This document shows, piece after piece, positions 4,854 through 6,595 of a stretch of DNA of 6,595 bases. Source of the DNA: JANRKN01 sp033763435 (GTDB lineage: Bacteria > Planctomycetota > Phycisphaerae > Phycisphaerales > UBA1924); NCBI GenBank assembly GCA_033763435.1, contig JANRKN010000091.1:1-6595 (forward strand). Direction: 5' to 3'. Position 1 is the stretch's first letter. Each line of letters opens with the position of its first letter. The notes below the pieces were generated by a model. It was not told the DNA's origin. It saw nothing but the letters and a program-made list of their open reading frames with translations, and did no database searches. Both the position numbers and the translations under genes were made by a program.

Positions 4854-5480
4854 GTGATTCACCCTCGGACCCGCGCCAACCCGCTCGGCCGGACGCTTCT
4901 CCTTCTCGCGCTCGCGGCCAGCGCGGCGCTGCTCGCATGGCGCGGGGCACCCTCACCCACGCCCGCCCGGTCCGAATCTCCACCCGAAGCCTCATCCGAC
5001 CGCGTGCCGGGCGCTCGAACGGATCGCGTCGCTGGGGGCGAGAGCGCGTCGGGCGCATCTGATCGTTCGACTGCCCCGGGTCGGCGGAGCGCGATCGCAC
5101 CCGCCCCCGCGGAGGGCGTGCGCGCGCGGAGCGAGGGCGACGCGTACGACGAGAACGGCGTGTACTGGTTCGCTGCGAAGACCCCGCCCGATGGGCCGCC
5201 GATCCCCCCCGAGCCCATGACCGATCCGCTGCAGGGGCTCGCGCTGACGGTGGAGCTGATGTGGGTGTACCGCGCCGACTACGACCGCGACGGCCTGCTC
5301 GACAGCGAGGACCTCGCCTGGTTTCTCGACGACTTCCACCACGCCAAGCCCGACACAGACCTGAACCGCGACGGGCTCTTCACGCCCGCCGACCTTGCGC
5401 TCTATGTGCGTGAGTACTCCAACCGGCAGATGAAGCAGGTCGGGCCCAAGGCGTACTTCCCGCGTCGGCGCGGGGAGTGA
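4854..5480 (+). CDS. Membrane-anchored or secreted protein with a dockerin-like EF-hand pair
   Basis: I do not recognise a named family for the whole protein. From GTG at 4854 it has 208 residues. There is a basic N-terminus (RTRANPLGR) and then one hydrophobic segment (about 14-29), acting as signal peptide or anchor. A disordered Ser/Ala/Pro/Arg stretch (about 31-95) follows, then an ordered C-terminal part. That part holds two calcium-loop motifs: DYDRDGLLDSED (142-153) and DLNRDGLFTPAD (169-180). In both, the residues at positions 1, 3, 5, 9 and 12 are Asp, Asn, Thr or Ser, with Gly at 6. The 27-residue spacing and following L-A-x-F/Y helices resemble type I dockerins. The tail is basic (PRRRGE). 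The start is uncertain: TTG at 4809 has AGGAG 4 nt upstream and would add 15 residues. The protein probably acts outside the cytoplasm and binds Ca2+; any partner is unknown. Confidence 0.7.
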   Translation: MIHPRTRANPLGRTLLLLALAASAALLAWRGAPSPTPARSESPPEASSDRVPGARTDRVAGGESASGASDRSTAPGRRSAIAPAPAEGVRARSEGDAYDENGVYWFAAKTPPDGPPIPPEPMTDPLQGLALTVELMWVYRADYDRDGLLDSEDLAWFLDDFHHAKPDTDLNRDGLFTPADLALYVREYSNRQMKQVGPKAYFPRRRGE

Positions 5481-5490
5481 ACGCGCGATC

Positions 5491-6240
5491 TCAGCACATC
5501 GTCATGCCGCCGTCGACGCAGATGGTCTGGCCCGTGAGGAACCCGGCGTCGTCGGCGGTGCAGTACGCGACGGCCGCGGCGATGTCCTCGCCCGTGCCGA
5601 AGCGCTTGACGGCCATCATGCCCATGACGTGTTCCTTCACCTGCGGGGGAAGGTTCGCGGTCATGTCGGTCTCGATGAAACCGGGCGCGACGACGTTGCA
5701 CGTGATGCCCTTGCCGCCCAGCTCGCGCGCGATGGTCTTGGAGAAGCCGATGAGGCCCGACTTGGCCGCCGCGTAATTCGCCTGGCCCGCGTTGCCGACG
5801 ACGCCCGAGGTCGAGGCGATGTTGACGATGCGCCCGAACTTGCCCTTCATCATGAGCCGGGCGGCGGCGCGGGTCGCGACGAACGCGGACGTCAGGTTCA
5901 CGCGGATGACTTCGTTCCAGTCCTCGTCGCTCATGCGCAGGACCAGCCCGTCGCGGGTGATGCCCGCGTTGTTGACGAGGATGTCCAGGCGCCCGTGCTT
6001 GGCGCCGACGGACTCGATCGCTGCGGCCAGGCCCGCCGCGTCGCCCACGTCGCAGACGCAGACCTCGGCCGATCCGCCGTGCTGGGCGATCGCGTACTGA
6101 ACGTCTTCGAGGGGGCGCTGGGTGCGTGAGGCGAGGACGACGTGGCGTCCTTCGCGCGCGAGGCGCATGGCGATGGACTTGCCGATGCCGCGGGACGCGC
6201 CGGTGACAAACGCGACGCGCTTGGGGGAGGTGTCAGTCAT
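5491..6240 (-). CDS. fabG: 3-oxoacyl-[acyl-carrier-protein] reductase FabG
   Basis: FabG reduces 3-ketoacyl-ACP to 3-hydroxyacyl-ACP with NADPH in type II fatty-acid elongation, in the cytoplasm as a tetramer. The 249-residue product has the usual family length and shows the classical SDR features in order. The cofactor motif TGASRGIG (13-20) has an Arg that favours NADP. The structural NNAG is at 90-93, N115 of VNLTSAF, the catalytic S143, and Y156 and K160 in GQANYAAAK. PGFIETDMT (186-194) and the C-terminal VDGGMTM follow. All catalytic residues are present. The ATG at 6240 places the N-terminus as expected; its ribosome binding site is weak. It lies 34 nt after an unrecognised gene on the same strand and so is probably cotranscribed with it. 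Its 3' end converges on the plus-strand EF-hand gene with 10 nt between stops. Some SDRs of this type act on other ketones, but the sequence is typical FabG. Confidence 0.93.
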   Translation of the reverse strand: MTDTSPKRVAFVTGASRGIGKSIAMRLAREGRHVVLASRTQRPLEDVQYAIAQHGGSAEVCVCDVGDAAGLAAAIESVGAKHGRLDILVNNAGITRDGLVLRMSDEDWNEVIRVNLTSAFVATRAAARLMMKGKFGRIVNIASTSGVVGNAGQANYAAAKSGLIGFSKTIARELGGKGITCNVVAPGFIETDMTANLPPQVKEHVMGMMAVKRFGTGEDIAAAVAYCTADDAGFLTGQTICVDGGMTMC

Positions 6241-6274
6241 GGGATGGGTCCGTGGTGAGAGTCAGAAAAGGGAA

Positions 6275-6595
6275 TCAGCCCGGGCCCATGGGGCGCCGGC
6301 CGCAGCCACCACCGCCGGAGGGGGCGCTGGGAGCGTCGGGAGGCGTGGTGCCTTCCGCGGGGGCTTCGGTCGGGGCGGGCGCGGCCGAGGGTTCGGGGGC
6401 GCCGGCCTCGGGCGCGGCCGGGTCGTTGTCCCAGTCCGACGCGCGGGCCTTGGTCGCCTTGCTCGAGGGCATCGCGGCAAACAGGATCCGCTCGCCGACG
6501 GGCACGACGGCCCACGACAGCACGTACGCCGAGCCCGGCTCCTGAACCGCGAGAACGAACGCGCCGCCCACGGCGTCGGAATCGCGCATGCCCGC
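6275..6595 (-). CDS. Unrecognised protein, C-terminal part (runs off right edge)
   Basis: The frame is open to the window edge, giving 106 residues ending in TGA at 6275. The first half looks ordered: GGAFVLAVQEPGSAYVLSWAVVPVGERILFAA suggests two or three beta strands. From about residue 55 on it is a Pro/Ala/Glu/Ser/Thr-rich, probably disordered linker ending in a Gly-rich GGGGCGRRPMGPG tail. An ATG at 6589 could in principle start a 104-residue protein, but no ribosome site can be judged and the beginning seems to be internal to a longer domain. It is 34 nt upstream of fabG on the same strand, suggesting cotranscription. No family or function is assigned. Confidence 0.55.
   Translation of the reverse strand, partial: AGMRDSDAVGGAFVLAVQEPGSAYVLSWAVVPVGERILFAAMPSSKATKARASDWDNDPAAPEAGAPEPSAAPAPTEAPAEGTTPPDAPSAPSGGGGCGRRPMGPG

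Noticed and set aside
5491..6240. Mobile or horizontally acquired origin for fabG
   Set aside because: GC content and codon style match the neighbours, and no repeats, integrase or att-like duplications are visible. In particular, I see no duplicated tRNA 3' end elsewhere in the window.

Overview
The window is high-GC bacterial DNA (roughly two-thirds GC by eye). The most likely source is a planctomycete, possibly Phycisphaerae-like. This is inferred from three things: the gene order, a single-domain GlmU, and a small secreted or anchored protein carrying a dockerin/EF-hand pair of a type common in that group. No rRNA or other phylogenetic marker is present to confirm it. I see no phage, insertion sequence, CRISPR array or defence genes.

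Layout. Positions 1-4453 hold one long minus-strand block, read from right to left: tRNA-Gln(UUG), a GlmU-type uridylyltransferase, prs (PRPP synthetase), rplY (ribosomal protein L25/Ctc), pth (peptidyl-tRNA hydrolase), rpsF (ribosomal protein S6), then ssb, which runs off the left edge. The gaps between CDSs from glmU to rpsF are short (22-64 nt), consistent with one transcript. A hairpin followed by a U-run lies between rpsF and ssb and probably ends or attenuates that transcript. Positions 4454-4853 are a GC-rich divergent intergenic region with no recognisable gene. A plus-strand gene follows (about 4854-5480), encoding a membrane-anchored or secreted protein with two EF-hand/dockerin-type calcium loops. 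It converges, with only 10 nt between stop codons, on minus-strand fabG (5491-6240). Upstream of fabG on the same strand is the C-terminal end of an unrecognised protein (6275 to the right edge).

How the genes fit together. The glmU-prs-rplY-pth order matches the classic Bacillus subtilis gcaD-prs-ctc-spoVC cluster. The tRNA-Gln in front recalls the tRNA-Gln-prs-rplY-pth arrangement of pseudomonads and their relatives. The block joins nucleotide-sugar supply (UDP-GlcNAc), PRPP supply and translation (5S rRNA-binding L25, peptidyl-tRNA recycling, S6, tRNA-Gln), with ssb at the end. FabG is the reductase of type II fatty-acid synthesis.

The most unusual sequence-level feature is a 24-bp tandem duplication at the 3' end of rpsF. 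It repeats the last codons and the stop codon in frame, giving three successive stops separated by identical 7-residue segments. Several translation proteins here (L25, Pth, S6) also carry Ala/Pro-rich low-complexity C-terminal tails, and the L25 tail is built from an 18-bp minisatellite. Otherwise this is a largely ordinary housekeeping region; I did not find a novel multi-gene system.
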